DNA from: an uncultured Bacteroidota bacterium
GTDB taxonomy: Bacteria > Bacteroidota > Bacteroidia > Bacteroidales > VadinHA17
Length of the DNA: 64,000 bases
Direction: 5' to 3'
NCBI GenBank assembly: GCA_903824785.1
Contig: CAIJYD010000026.1
Span: forward strand, 49,435-113,434
A program made the position numbers and the translations under genes. The notes beneath the pieces were generated by a model. That model had not been told where the DNA came from. It worked only from the letters and a program-made list of their open reading frames with translations, and searched no databases. Numbering within the stretch: the first letter of the stretch is position 1; each line of letters starts with the position of its first letter. Shown here piece after piece: positions 37,669-47,186 of this stretch.

Positions 37669-38682
37669 TTGACAATAGGCGGCATATCATTGGTAGAACA
37701 CCCTTTATTTCTTGCTCCGATGGAGGATATTACTGATCCTTCGTTCAGGATGATTTGCAAGATGCATGGTGCCGATGTTATGTATACTGAGTTCATCTCA
37801 TCCGACGGGCTCATCAGGGATGGAGAAAAAAGTGTACGGAAACTTGATATTTACGATTTTGAAAGGCCTATCGGTATTCAGCTTTACGGGCACCTTACTG
37901 AGGCAATGACAGAGGCGGCTCTGATTGCAGAAGAGGCAAAACCTGAACTGATCGATATCAATTTCGGATGTCCGGTAAAAAAGATCGCCAACAGGGGTGC
38001 CGGAGCTGGGATGCTAAGGAATATCCCACTTATGATGGAGATGACAGAAGCTATTGTAAAAGCCGTAAAACTGCCTGTGACGGTAAAGACCCGGCTTGGA
38101 TGGGATGATGACAGTAAAAACATAGTTGAAGTGGCCGAACGTCTACAGGACACAGGTATAAAAGCACTGACAATTCATGGTCGTACAAGGTCACAGTTTT
38201 ACAAAGGGGCTGCCGACTGGACTCTTATCGGTGCCGTTAAGAATAATCAGAGAATGAAAATTCCTATAATCGGGAATGGCGATATTGATTGCCCTGAAAA
38301 AGCAAAAGAGATGTTTGACAGGTATGGTGTTGATGGCATAATGATCGGACGGGCTACCGTGGGCCGGCCATGGATCTTTCGCGATACAAGGCATTTTCTG
38401 AATACAGGGGAACTTTTACCTGAACCATCGGTAAATGAGAAAGCTGATATTGCACTCCTTCATCTTGAAAAATCGCTTGAATATAAGGAGGGAAAAAGAG
38501 CTATTTATGAAATGCGCCGCCACCTCTCAAATTATTTTAAAGGGTTGCCTCATTTTAAAGAAACACGGCTGAGATTGCTTACTGCAGTTGATGTTCCTGA
38601 AATCAAAATAATCATTGAAGAGATAAAACAAAAATGGGGCGACTTCAGAACTGAAGATAAAACATCCGTTTACGGAATCTGA
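37669..38682 (+). CDS. dusB: tRNA-dihydrouridine synthase DusB
   Basis: A 337-residue flavoenzyme that reduces specific uridines in tRNA D-loops. FMN-binding APMEDITDPSFR at residues 16-27, active-site Cys101 in INFGCPVKKIANRGAGA, then VKTRLGWDD and GNGDI and IGRATVGRPW in the barrel. Starts with TTG at 37669. No upstream ATG fits, and the first ATG (in PMEDITD) is too late because it would cut the FMN site. The N-terminus matches the E. coli DusB start, so TTG is credible. Its 3' end overlaps the second CPBP gene by 13 bases. Confidence 0.95.
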   Translation: MTIGGISLVEHPLFLAPMEDITDPSFRMICKMHGADVMYTEFISSDGLIRDGEKSVRKLDIYDFERPIGIQLYGHLTEAMTEAALIAEEAKPELIDINFGCPVKKIANRGAGAGMLRNIPLMMEMTEAIVKAVKLPVTVKTRLGWDDDSKNIVEVAERLQDTGIKALTIHGRTRSQFYKGAADWTLIGAVKNNQRMKIPIIGNGDIDCPEKAKEMFDRYGVDGIMIGRATVGRPWIFRDTRHFLNTGELLPEPSVNEKADIALLHLEKSLEYKEGKRAIYEMRRHLSNYFKGLPHFKETRLRLLTAVDVPEIKIIIEEIKQKWGDFRTEDKTSVYGI

Positions 38683-39623
38683 ATCGGATCCTTTTCAACC
38701 TTTAGTTTACTGAAAAGCACACCAAATCCTTCCCATTTAAAAACTCTCTTCAGAATCAAAATAAAAATAATCCCTGTTAAAAGAAGGGCTGTAAACTCAG
38801 TCCATGGATAAATATTATGCTGCTCATAAATAGCTTGAGTCTGCAAGGCTGAGGATCTGTTTGTTACCATAATACAAAGGAATATGTTATTTGCTGCATG
38901 AGCTCCCATTGCAGCTTCTATTCCGTCATCAAGAATGGTGATTAATCCAAATATCATTCCAAAAATAATATATTGTGGAATCATTGTAAGAAACCCGAAT
39001 TCTTTTACTTCGGGATTTAAGGAATGCATCAGGCCAAACAGAACGGAGGTAATCACCATTGGCATCCACCTGTTTTTCAACAAGACGGCAAAGCCCTGCA
39101 TAAGATATCCTCTGAACAATACCTCTTCAAATGCTGCCTGGAAAGGGATTAGCAGAACTGAGATCAGAACCAGAATAATTATTGAAACAGAACTGTTATT
39201 CAATGTAAAGTTAGCCGGATCCAGCTTAAGGTAGATGAAAAAATAGATAGCCGAAAGCAAGAACCAGATTAAGGCTGAAATAAAAAACCGATTCCATCTT
39301 ATCCGGTCTGTTCCATTAATTGTTTTTTTCAGCGTTCGTCCATTAAGTGGTTTCACAAATATTTTAAAAGCTGCCAGACCGGCAACAAACGGCACTATCA
39401 TCATTATGAGCAAAACATTCGGATCGAGACCCAACACACTGTAATCATTGGGATTGGCTGTAAGCTGCGAAAAAGCGTCCGGATTTGAGACTGACTTTAT
39501 TAATATGCCCACAAGTAACGGTAAAGCGCCAATAGTATTTGAAGCAATTAATACAACAGCAACCATTATAGAATATCTCAGGAAGCTGTTCTGGCCTTTA
39601 AAAGAAGATTCAAGATGATTCAT
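38670..39623 (-). CDS. CPBP-family intramembrane metalloprotease (second copy)
   Basis: A 317-residue membrane protein with eight or so hydrophobic segments and active-site motifs FEEVLFRGY (Glu166, Glu167, Arg171), GLMHSLNPE (His200) and GAHAANNI (His242, Asn246). It is only distantly similar to the first copy at 36658, so this is not a recent duplication. Both are on the minus strand with dusB on the plus strand between them. It ends inside dusB by 13 bases and lies just after nadB in the direction of transcription (12-base gap), so it may be co-transcribed with nadB. Confidence 0.9.
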   Translation of the reverse strand: MNHLESSFKGQNSFLRYSIMVAVVLIASNTIGALPLLVGILIKSVSNPDAFSQLTANPNDYSVLGLDPNVLLIMMIVPFVAGLAAFKIFVKPLNGRTLKKTINGTDRIRWNRFFISALIWFLLSAIYFFIYLKLDPANFTLNNSSVSIIILVLISVLLIPFQAAFEEVLFRGYLMQGFAVLLKNRWMPMVITSVLFGLMHSLNPEVKEFGFLTMIPQYIIFGMIFGLITILDDGIEAAMGAHAANNIFLCIMVTNRSSALQTQAIYEQHNIYPWTEFTALLLTGIIFILILKRVFKWEGFGVLFSKLKVEKDPIQIP

Positions 39624-39635
39624 AGAACATATTAG

Positions 39636-41216
39636 TTAGAATTCAGAAACTGACCTTTTCGGATGGTCAATAGAATAATGAAGGCCAATACTTTCCTGCC
39701 TGTTTTTGGCCATTTTTATTATAAGGTATCCAACATTGATAAGGTTTCTCAGTTCACAGATTTTTTTGGAGATGAGAGATCTTTTGTAAAGGCTTTCGGT
39801 CTCTTTGTAAATAATTTCAAGACGTATAAGCGCCCTCTCAAGCCTGAGGTCTGACCTGACGATTCCCACATAATTACTCATAATCATCTGAACCTCCTTG
39901 TAATTCTGTGTAACAAGGATCATCTCCTCGAGGTGGGTAGTGCCCTTATAATCCCAGTCAGGGACCTTTTCCTCAAATTTAAGAGTGCTGAGCCGTGTCC
40001 CGCAATGTATAGCTGCGCGGTGGGCATATACCGCTGCTTCTATCAATGAGTTGGAAGCCAGTCTGTTTGCTCCGTGCAGACCGGTAGATGAAACTTCGCC
40101 CAAAGCATATAACCTGTTAATATTGCTCTGTCCATCGGTATCTACTTTAATACCTCCGCACGAATAATGGGCAGCAGGTACAACAGGGATCATGTCTTTT
40201 GTAATATCAACGCCACGAGCCAGACAATGTTCGTAAACATTGGGAAAATGGTCGGTCAGCCCGGCAGCATTAAGATGGGTACAATCGAGCCATGCATGAT
40301 CGTCGCCCCAGATCTTCATCTCATTATCAATTGCCCGTGCAACGATATCCCGGGGTGCAAGTGATCCCCGGCTGTCATACCTCTTCATAAATTTCTCACC
40401 GGCCATATTTTTCAAAACGGCACCATATCCCCGCAACGCCTCCGTAATGAGAAATGAAGGTCTTTTATTCGGATCAAATAATGATGTAGGATGAAACTGA
40501 ACAAACTCCATGTTTTCAACCGTTCCCTTGGCCCTGTAGACCATCGCCACGCCATCGCCCGTGGCAATTTCAGGATTGGTGGTAGTCATATAGACATTAC
40601 CCATACCCCCGGTAGCCATTATTGTAATCTTCGAAAGAAAAGTAATAACCTTCTGGTTTACAAGATCAGCGACATAAGCTCCGAAACATTTGATATCCGG
40701 ATTGTTCTTCTTCAGAACCTCTCCAAGATGATGCTGAGTAAGTATCTCTATAGCAAAATGCTGTTCAAATATTTCGATGTTTGGATTACTCCTGACCTGT
40801 TCCATCAGGGTTTTCTGAATAACCTCCCCTGTTCTGTCTTTATGATGAAGGATCCTGTGTTCCGTATGTCCGCCTTCCTTTGCAAGATCATAGGTCCCGT
40901 CTTCTTTTCGGTCGAACGAGACGCCCAATTCTATCAGATCTTTTATTCTTTCAGGTGCATCTTCAACAACCATCCGCACAACATCCTCATTGCAAAAGCC
41001 ATCACCTGCAATTAAAGTATCCTTGATATGCTTCTGAAAATTATCCGGTTCACTGAATACTGCAGCGATACCACCCTGGGCATATTTCGTATTCGAATCT
41101 TCAAGAGTTGCTTTGGTAACAATTGTCACTTTGCCAAACACAGAAGCCTTAAGTGCAAATGTAAGACCTGCTATTCCTGAACCTATTACCAGAAAATCTG
41201 TTCTCTTTTTCATCAA
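39636..41216 (-). CDS. nadB: L-aspartate oxidase
   Basis: A 526-residue flavoprotein of the succinate-dehydrogenase fold that oxidises aspartate to iminoaspartate, the first step of NAD synthesis. FAD motif FLVIGSGIAGLTFALKA (residues 8-24), NTKYAQGGIAAVFSE near residue 42, a middle EFVQFHPTSL and late ALGEVSSTGLHGANRLASNSL. The Glu/Arg pair needed for aspartate rather than succinate is expected in EFVQFHPTS and HYSCGGIKVDTDG. nadA and nadC are not in the window. Confidence 0.93.
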   Translation of the reverse strand: MMKKRTDFLVIGSGIAGLTFALKASVFGKVTIVTKATLEDSNTKYAQGGIAAVFSEPDNFQKHIKDTLIAGDGFCNEDVVRMVVEDAPERIKDLIELGVSFDRKEDGTYDLAKEGGHTEHRILHHKDRTGEVIQKTLMEQVRSNPNIEIFEQHFAIEILTQHHLGEVLKKNNPDIKCFGAYVADLVNQKVITFLSKITIMATGGMGNVYMTTTNPEIATGDGVAMVYRAKGTVENMEFVQFHPTSLFDPNKRPSFLITEALRGYGAVLKNMAGEKFMKRYDSRGSLAPRDIVARAIDNEMKIWGDDHAWLDCTHLNAAGLTDHFPNVYEHCLARGVDITKDMIPVVPAAHYSCGGIKVDTDGQSNINRLYALGEVSSTGLHGANRLASNSLIEAAVYAHRAAIHCGTRLSTLKFEEKVPDWDYKGTTHLEEMILVTQNYKEVQMIMSNYVGIVRSDLRLERALIRLEIIYKETESLYKRSLISKKICELRNLINVGYLIIKMAKNRQESIGLHYSIDHPKRSVSEF

Positions 41217-41401
41217 TTTTGCTTTGGAAACAAAAGGTAAATATACAAATAGATTTCAGGATTTTTATTCCGGGTCTCTAAACCCTGCTCCCCTCCACTT
41301 TAAAGAAAATATATCCCTGAATAAATTGGATAGCGGAACATCACTGAAACAGCACTATAAGTTAATGAATGCGCCCAAAAGCCCCGGAAGAGATAAACAA
41401 A

Positions 41402-41432
41402 TTGTAAAACAGAAGTTTTTGAATTACTTTTG
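41402..41432 (+). promoter_or_regulatory. Promoter of glyS
   Basis: TTG (41402-41404), a 20-base spacer and TACTTTTG (41425-41432), a good Bacteroidota -33/-7 pair ending 28 bases before the glyS ATG. Confidence 0.55.
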
Positions 41433-41460
41433 CTCTCCGAAAAAGTAATATAAAAGAATT

Positions 41461-43011
41461 ATGGCTCAGGACGATGTTTTTAAAAAACTGGTTGCTCATT
41501 GCAAGGAATATGGATATGTTTTCCCTTCGAGTGAAATATATGACGGGTTAAGTGCTGTTTATGATTACGGACAGTACGGTGTTGAACTTAAAAATAATAT
41601 CAAGAAATACTGGTGGGACAGCATGGTTCTGCTCAACGACAATATTGTCGGACTCGATTCAGCTATTTTCATGCACCCAACAATATGGAAAGCATCGGGA
41701 CATGTGGATGCCTTTAATGACCCTCTCATCGATAATAAAGATTCAAAAAAGAGATACAGGGCTGATGTGCTTATTGAAGAGCATCTTGCAAAACTCGAGG
41801 ATAAAATAACCAAAGAGGTGGAGAAGGCAAGGGAACGGTTTGCGGATACTTTCGATGAGAAGAAATTCCGTGAAACAAATCCCAGGGTATTAGCCAACCA
41901 GGTGAAAATCGATGAGCTCAATGCAAGGTTCGCGAAAGCTCTGAATGATACCGATCTTGCTGAAATAAAACAGATTATAATTGATAATGAAATAGTATGT
42001 CCGATATCAGGTACCCGTAACTGGACAGATGTAAGGCAGTTTAACCTTATGTTTTCCACTGAAATGGGTTCAACTGCTGAAGGGGCTAATAAAATCTATC
42101 TACGTCCGGAAACAGCTCAGGGGATATTTGTAAACTTCCTGAATGTACAAAAGACCGGAAGAATGAAGATTCCATTCGGCATTGCGCAGATTGGAAAAGC
42201 ATTCCGTAATGAAATAGTTGCCAGACAATTCATATTCAGGATGAGGGAGTTTGAACAGATGGAGATGCAGTTTTTTGTTCAGCCGGGCAGCGAGCTGGAA
42301 TGGTTTAAAAAATGGAAAGAGACTCGTATGAACTGGCATCAGGCACTTGGCTTCGGAAGTGAGAATTATCGTTTCCACGACCATGTCAAACTTGCCCATT
42401 ACGCAAATGCCGCCACAGATATTGAATACAAATTCCCATTCGGTTTTAAAGAGGTTGAAGGAATTCATTCACGTACCGACTATGATCTCAAACAACATCA
42501 GGAGTTCAGCGGTAAAAAAATGCAGTATTTCGATCCGGAGAAAGGGGAATCATATGTGCCTTTTGTTATCGAAACATCCATTGGTGTCGACAGGATGTTC
42601 CTCCAGATTGTGTCAGCTGCTTATACTGAAGAAGAACTTAAAAAAGAGGATGGAACAACCGATATAAGGGTTGTATTGAGGTTACCTTCATTTCTGGCTC
42701 CTGTAAAACTGGCTGTAATGCCTCTTGTTAAGAAAGACGGGCTGCCAGCGATTGCTGAAAAAATTGTTAATGATCTCAGGTTCGACTTCAACTGCCAGTA
42801 TGACGATAAAGATTCTATCGGAAGACGTTACAGACGTCAGGATGCAATCGGCACACCATTCTGCATTACTATAGATCATCAAACACCTGAAGATAATACT
42901 GTTACGATCAGATATCGTGATTCTATGGCTCAGGAAAGAGTCACTATCGGACAGCTGAGGGATATAATTAAAGAAAAAGTCTCTCTTCAAAGTTTATTAA
43001 AGAAACTTTAA
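41461..43011 (+). CDS. glyS: Glycyl-tRNA synthetase, single-chain (alpha2) type
   Basis: A 516-residue class II synthetase. It starts with FKKLVAHCKEYGYVFPSSEIYDGLSAVYDYGQYGVELKNNIK, the typical alpha2-type opening. Motif 2 is GKAFRNEIVARQFIFRMREFEQMEMQFF, motif 3 is IETSIGVDRMFLQI, and a C-terminal anticodon-binding domain follows with APVKLAVMPLVKK. It is one base upstream of a glycosyltransferase gene, so the two are almost certainly co-transcribed, although functionally unrelated. Confidence 0.97.
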   Translation: MAQDDVFKKLVAHCKEYGYVFPSSEIYDGLSAVYDYGQYGVELKNNIKKYWWDSMVLLNDNIVGLDSAIFMHPTIWKASGHVDAFNDPLIDNKDSKKRYRADVLIEEHLAKLEDKITKEVEKARERFADTFDEKKFRETNPRVLANQVKIDELNARFAKALNDTDLAEIKQIIIDNEIVCPISGTRNWTDVRQFNLMFSTEMGSTAEGANKIYLRPETAQGIFVNFLNVQKTGRMKIPFGIAQIGKAFRNEIVARQFIFRMREFEQMEMQFFVQPGSELEWFKKWKETRMNWHQALGFGSENYRFHDHVKLAHYANAATDIEYKFPFGFKEVEGIHSRTDYDLKQHQEFSGKKMQYFDPEKGESYVPFVIETSIGVDRMFLQIVSAAYTEEELKKEDGTTDIRVVLRLPSFLAPVKLAVMPLVKKDGLPAIAEKIVNDLRFDFNCQYDDKDSIGRRYRRQDAIGTPFCITIDHQTPEDNTVTIRYRDSMAQERVTIGQLRDIIKEKVSLQSLLKKL

Positions 43012-43012
43012 A

Positions 43013-44278
43013 ATGGCCAAGATTCTTATTGTCACCTACTACTGGCCTCCTGGTTCAGGAGCCGGAGTTCAAAGGTGGCTTAAGTTTTCAAAGTACCTGC
43101 CATTATCAGGATGGGAACCCGTTATTCTTACTGTCGATTCTGATTATGCTGCTTATCCGTCTGTTGATAAAACTCTCGCCGATGAAATATCCGGCGATTT
43201 AAAAGTCTACCGAACAAAAGCAACAGATTATTTCAGGTTTTATAAGAAAGATAAGAGCAGAATCCCATCTTCAGGTTTTGCAAATAATGATAATAAAAGC
43301 TTAACAGGTAAAATTCTCAGGTTTGTACGCGGGAATTTTTTCATTCCCGATCCGAGAAAAGGCTGGAATAAATATGCTTTCAGTGAGGCGTGCAGGATTA
43401 TTGAAAAAGAAGGCATTAAACACATTGTAACAACCAGCCCGCCACACTCTTCCCAGCTGATTGGACTAAAAATTAAAAATAGATTCCCCGATATTAACTG
43501 GATTGCAGATCTTCGCGATCCCTGGACTGATATTTACTATTATCATCAGTTTTATCATACCCCGCTTGCAAAAAAGATTGATCAGAATTACGAGAAAAAG
43601 GTTCTTCTCGGCGCTGATACGATTATTACTGTTGGCAACTCACTGAAGAGCTTATTTTCGGCAAAGTTTCCGGGGATTGAAAGTAAAACAGAAGTAATTC
43701 CAAATGGCTATGATAATGAAGACTTTACCGGACTAACCCCGGTATATCCGGAACAATTTACGATATCCTATATCGGAACTCTTTCTGATTCATATCCTGT
43801 TGAAGGATTTTTAGCTGCAATTAAGCATCTTGTCAATAAAGGCTTCAACATCAGGTTAAGGTTTACAGGTACTGTTTCCCCATCACAGAGAGCCCGTATA
43901 TTATCAGAATCCGCTAATTCACCTGCTGAATTTATCCCCTACTCAGATCATCACGAGGCAATAAGATATATGAATGAATCTTCTGTTCTGCTTCTTATAA
44001 TTCCTGATCATCACAGTAACAAAAGCATTATAACCGGGAAAATTTTTGAATATCTCGCTTCCGAGAAACCGGTATTATGCATTGGCCCTGAAGATGGTGA
44101 TGCAGCTGAGATCCTGGCCGCTACCTCTCATGGGAAATGTGCAGGATATGACGATAAAGAGGGCATTATACGGATTCTTACCGGTTATTACAATGAACCA
44201 CAGAATTCATTAAAACCGGCTCCTCCGGAATTCAGCAGAATCAATCTTACAATGAAATTTGCTGAGCTGCTTAAATAA
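43013..44278 (+). CDS. Glycosyltransferase family 4-like protein
   Basis: A 421-residue GT-B enzyme with an N-terminal half beginning KILIVTYYWPPGSGAGVQRWLKFSKYL, a linker VIPNGYDNEDF and a C-terminal Rossmann half with ISYIGTLSDSYPVEG and GKIFEYLASEKPVLCIGPEDGDAAEIL. This is the family's nucleotide-sugar site. It likely adds a sugar to a surface polysaccharide or lipid. Its start is one base after the glyS stop. The remaining polysaccharide genes begin on the opposite strand just beyond it. Confidence 0.9.
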   Translation: MAKILIVTYYWPPGSGAGVQRWLKFSKYLPLSGWEPVILTVDSDYAAYPSVDKTLADEISGDLKVYRTKATDYFRFYKKDKSRIPSSGFANNDNKSLTGKILRFVRGNFFIPDPRKGWNKYAFSEACRIIEKEGIKHIVTTSPPHSSQLIGLKIKNRFPDINWIADLRDPWTDIYYYHQFYHTPLAKKIDQNYEKKVLLGADTIITVGNSLKSLFSAKFPGIESKTEVIPNGYDNEDFTGLTPVYPEQFTISYIGTLSDSYPVEGFLAAIKHLVNKGFNIRLRFTGTVSPSQRARILSESANSPAEFIPYSDHHEAIRYMNESSVLLLIIPDHHSNKSIITGKIFEYLASEKPVLCIGPEDGDAAEILAATSHGKCAGYDDKEGIIRILTGYYNEPQNSLKPAPPEFSRINLTMKFAELLK

Positions 44279-44309
44279 TCAACCATTTTCATCAATTTCT
44301 GAAAAACTG

Positions 44310-45215
44310 TCAGACAATAAACTCTTCAATCAGATAGTATTTGTCAGGATGAACAAAGAAACAGTTACTTATTCCGTCATCTTCTGTTCTTATTATTGTA
44401 TCCACCTTTTGTAATCCGGAAGGTATATGATTGTAAAACCCGTAGCCATATGACCGCATTATTTTCTCCAGCTCCGGTTCAATAGTATTAAATAATGTTT
44501 CACAGATTATAACCGGCTTCATTTCACTTAACACAAGATGTGAATATTCAAGGATGAGATTCTCTGTCCCTTCAGTATCCATTTTTATCAGATCTATTTG
44601 CATCTCGCTATTGATCTTCACATAGTTATCGAGCGTTGTTGTTTTGACTTTGTTCAGTACAAAATTTCTCCCTGTTGTTTTACTGCCAGTATTGCTTTCT
44701 CCACCAAGGTTATATTCAAGGTATCTGTACTTCTTGTTTTTTATTTCATAGAATTCAATCTCGCCATCTTTATGTGACAGGGCAACCGGCTCTACAACAA
44801 TATTTCTGAAGGAGTTGATCCTGACATTTTCATTAAAATAGAAGAGCGGACCGGTTGCAGGTTCAAAACCCACCACTTTAACTTTTTTATTCTCCATAGC
44901 AGCAAGAAGCGAGTAGTAACCTATATTGGCTCCGATATCATAGAAAGTGTTCACCTTCTTTATCAGTTTAAGAAATATGCCGGTATATTCAAAACTCCGG
45001 TATCCCCCTTCCCAGAAGATCAGATGGGTTAAATAGTTGGTCTGATTGGTTTTGATTTTCAGTACCTCTCCATCTGAATTTCTGATTTTCAAAACTCCGG
45101 AGGGAGGAATCTTTATTTTACCAGGGATAACTGAAAGAAAGAACTTATTTACATTCCTGAGAATAATATTTATTTTGCTGTTATAGATAATTCTGTAGAA
45201 TAACTGTATCATCAT
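44310..45215 (-). CDS. FkbM-family methyltransferase (first)
   Basis: A 301-residue SAM-dependent methyltransferase. FYDIGANIGYYSLLAAMENKKVKVVGFEPATGPLFYFNENVRIN (about residues 91-133) is the FkbM signature, with LIKMDTEGTENLILE later. Such enzymes methylate hydroxyls, often of sugars in surface polysaccharides. It is the last gene in a four-gene minus-strand run (flippase, FkbM, GT4, FkbM). A second FkbM gene at 46423 is only distantly related, so they probably modify different positions. Confidence 0.9.
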   Translation of the reverse strand: MMIQLFYRIIYNSKINIILRNVNKFFLSVIPGKIKIPPSGVLKIRNSDGEVLKIKTNQTNYLTHLIFWEGGYRSFEYTGIFLKLIKKVNTFYDIGANIGYYSLLAAMENKKVKVVGFEPATGPLFYFNENVRINSFRNIVVEPVALSHKDGEIEFYEIKNKKYRYLEYNLGGESNTGSKTTGRNFVLNKVKTTTLDNYVKINSEMQIDLIKMDTEGTENLILEYSHLVLSEMKPVIICETLFNTIEPELEKIMRSYGYGFYNHIPSGLQKVDTIIRTEDDGISNCFFVHPDKYYLIEEFIV

Positions 45216-45299
45216 TTATCTTTATTTTATCTTTTGAAAAAAGTACTCTTCTGATGCAATATTAATGTAATAACTTGAATTCCTTATTATTACAATACA

Positions 45300-46394
45300 T
45301 CAACGGCGCAGTTCCTTAAGAAGCTTCAGCAATGCAGATCTTCGTATTTTGCTGTCGAACAGCTCAACAACTCTGGCCCGTGCCTTCTGAGCCCGAAAAT
45401 CAATATCCGATTCCAAAGCTTTTCCAATGATCCCCATAAGCTGTTCTGCACTATACTTCTTAAGGACAAACCCTGAATCGCCCGTAATAAAATCAAGTAT
45501 TCCTACCTTGCTTACTATTGGAACACATCCACATGCCATTGCTTCTGCAAGAGCTACTCCAAATCCTTCCGATAAAGAAAGCTGACAATAGAAAGAAAAC
45601 TCCGCCATTTTCTCAGGAAGCATTTCATGGGGTACATAATCAACCATTGTTACATTGGCGGGGGTCGATATACCAAAACCCGGTACAACTCTCCCGATAA
45701 TTGTAAATTCACAATCGGGATTCCTGACTGCCATCTCAATAAAAAGGTCAATACCTTTTAAACGAAAATTCCGCCGGTCAATAATATTACAAACCGTGAG
45801 GAATGTCCGTTTCCTTTTCAATCCGGCAACCATCTTGAAATGAGAAGTATCAATACCATTGAAAATAACTGTTACGGCTGTTTTTATTGACCTGTCAAAA
45901 AACCTGAAGCCCTGTTTTGAATAATCATTGCCTGTGTAGGTATAATCACATTCTGCGAGTGCCTCACTTGGGGATGCGATATGAGTCGCAAACTTCAGGC
46001 TTTTAAGGGTAAACCAGCGAAGAAGTGGTTTACGCAGATTACCGTAATTAATTGAGGGAAATGAAACACAATCGGTTCCTCCAACAACAATAAGGCAGGG
46101 TTTATGAAATATCTTTGCAAAAATTACCGGAAGAAATGAGTGATAACCGGCAAACTGGCAAACTAAAACTGAAGCCTTGCGAATATTGGCCAGCAGAAAC
46201 AGCTTCTGCAGAAAAAAAATAAAAGGAAGATATAGTTTATGAGAAGCCTTAAACGTAAATTCTTTAACCGTGTAATATTCCCTGAAGAATTTATTATCCT
46301 GATTAACAAAAGATGATGCATCCTGATAGAAATAAAGAAGAACAGGTTTCTCTTCTGTTTGGGCATTTATCTCACTGTCAGTCGTTTTAGTCAT
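45300..46394 (-). CDS. Glycosyltransferase family 4 protein
   Basis: A 364-residue GT-B enzyme. SVLVCQFAGYHSFLPVIFAKIFHKPCLIVVGGTDCVSFPSINYG in the N-terminal half and TFLTVCNIIDRRNFRLKGIDLFIEMAVRNPDCEFTIIGRV, then SLSEGFGVALAEAMACGCVPIVSKVG in the C-terminal half, the conserved donor-binding motif with its Glu. It probably builds the repeat unit exported by the flippase two genes upstream. Confidence 0.92.
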   Translation of the reverse strand: MTKTTDSEINAQTEEKPVLLYFYQDASSFVNQDNKFFREYYTVKEFTFKASHKLYLPFIFFLQKLFLLANIRKASVLVCQFAGYHSFLPVIFAKIFHKPCLIVVGGTDCVSFPSINYGNLRKPLLRWFTLKSLKFATHIASPSEALAECDYTYTGNDYSKQGFRFFDRSIKTAVTVIFNGIDTSHFKMVAGLKRKRTFLTVCNIIDRRNFRLKGIDLFIEMAVRNPDCEFTIIGRVVPGFGISTPANVTMVDYVPHEMLPEKMAEFSFYCQLSLSEGFGVALAEAMACGCVPIVSKVGILDFITGDSGFVLKKYSAEQLMGIIGKALESDIDFRAQKARARVVELFDSKIRRSALLKLLKELRR

Positions 46395-46422
46395 AACAAT
46401 TTATTTTTTACAGCTACCCGCG

Positions 46423-47157
46423 TCATTTCTCTATTTTGAAAAATATGGCATCGAACTGCAGCATTTCGCGGGTACCTTTATGAACAAAACCCGGTATTAT
46501 CCTTACAAGACGAAAACTCTTTTCTTCTACAAAACGACAAATTGAATAATACAGATCTTCTCCCTCATAAAGTTCTGCAGCAGACAATTCGAGCTGAAGA
46601 CCTGAAACCGAAGATAAAGAATTTACGGCTCCGTCGAGAACTCTCTTTTCATATCCCTGTGTATCCACTTTAAGAAATATCTTTTCACCTTCAATACCCA
46701 GTGTGTTGAAAAGAGAATCAAGGGTCCTGATTTCAATCTCCTCAGCCTGAAGGTACTCCGACCCGGGAGCAGCCTCTTTATGGAGCTTTGTCATTTGAAG
46801 GAGAGAACTGCTTGGAGAATGTTTCGAAACATGTATCAATGTTTTGCCTGAAGTATCGCCGAGAGCAAAATTGAAAGTTTGCCAGCTATTATCTTTTTGA
46901 GCCCTTTTACATAAATCCTTATAAGCCTGATTTAATGGTTCAAATGAAATAATGCGCCCTTTATAACCGGCTTTGCGAAGCTCGGTGCTGTATTGCCCGC
47001 CATTTGCCCCAACATCCAGAACTACATTTATATTATTCATTTTAAGATGACTGTGAACAATATGAAAAGGATGGTTTGTTTTATGCTTTACAATATCGTA
47101 GCCTATAGGATTTAATATTGATCTAATAATCTTAAGTATTTGGTTTTTCAGACTCAT
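46423..47157 (-). CDS. FkbM-family methyltransferase (second)
   Basis: A 244-residue enzyme with VVLDVGANGGQYSTELRKAGYKGRIISFEPLNQAYKDLCKRAQ (about residues 45-87) and IFLKVDTQGYEKRVLDGA, the FkbM SAM-binding and acidic motifs. It lies between the flippase and the GT4 gene with gaps of about 29 bases, so it is in the same operon. A role in capping or O-methylating the surface sugar is likely. Confidence 0.92.
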   Translation of the reverse strand: MSLKNQILKIIRSILNPIGYDIVKHKTNHPFHIVHSHLKMNNINVVLDVGANGGQYSTELRKAGYKGRIISFEPLNQAYKDLCKRAQKDNSWQTFNFALGDTSGKTLIHVSKHSPSSSLLQMTKLHKEAAPGSEYLQAEEIEIRTLDSLFNTLGIEGEKIFLKVDTQGYEKRVLDGAVNSLSSVSGLQLELSAAELYEGEDLYYSICRFVEEKSFRLVRIIPGFVHKGTREMLQFDAIFFKIEK

Positions 47158-47186
47158 TCCGTTATTGTATTTCAGTTAAGGTCAAA

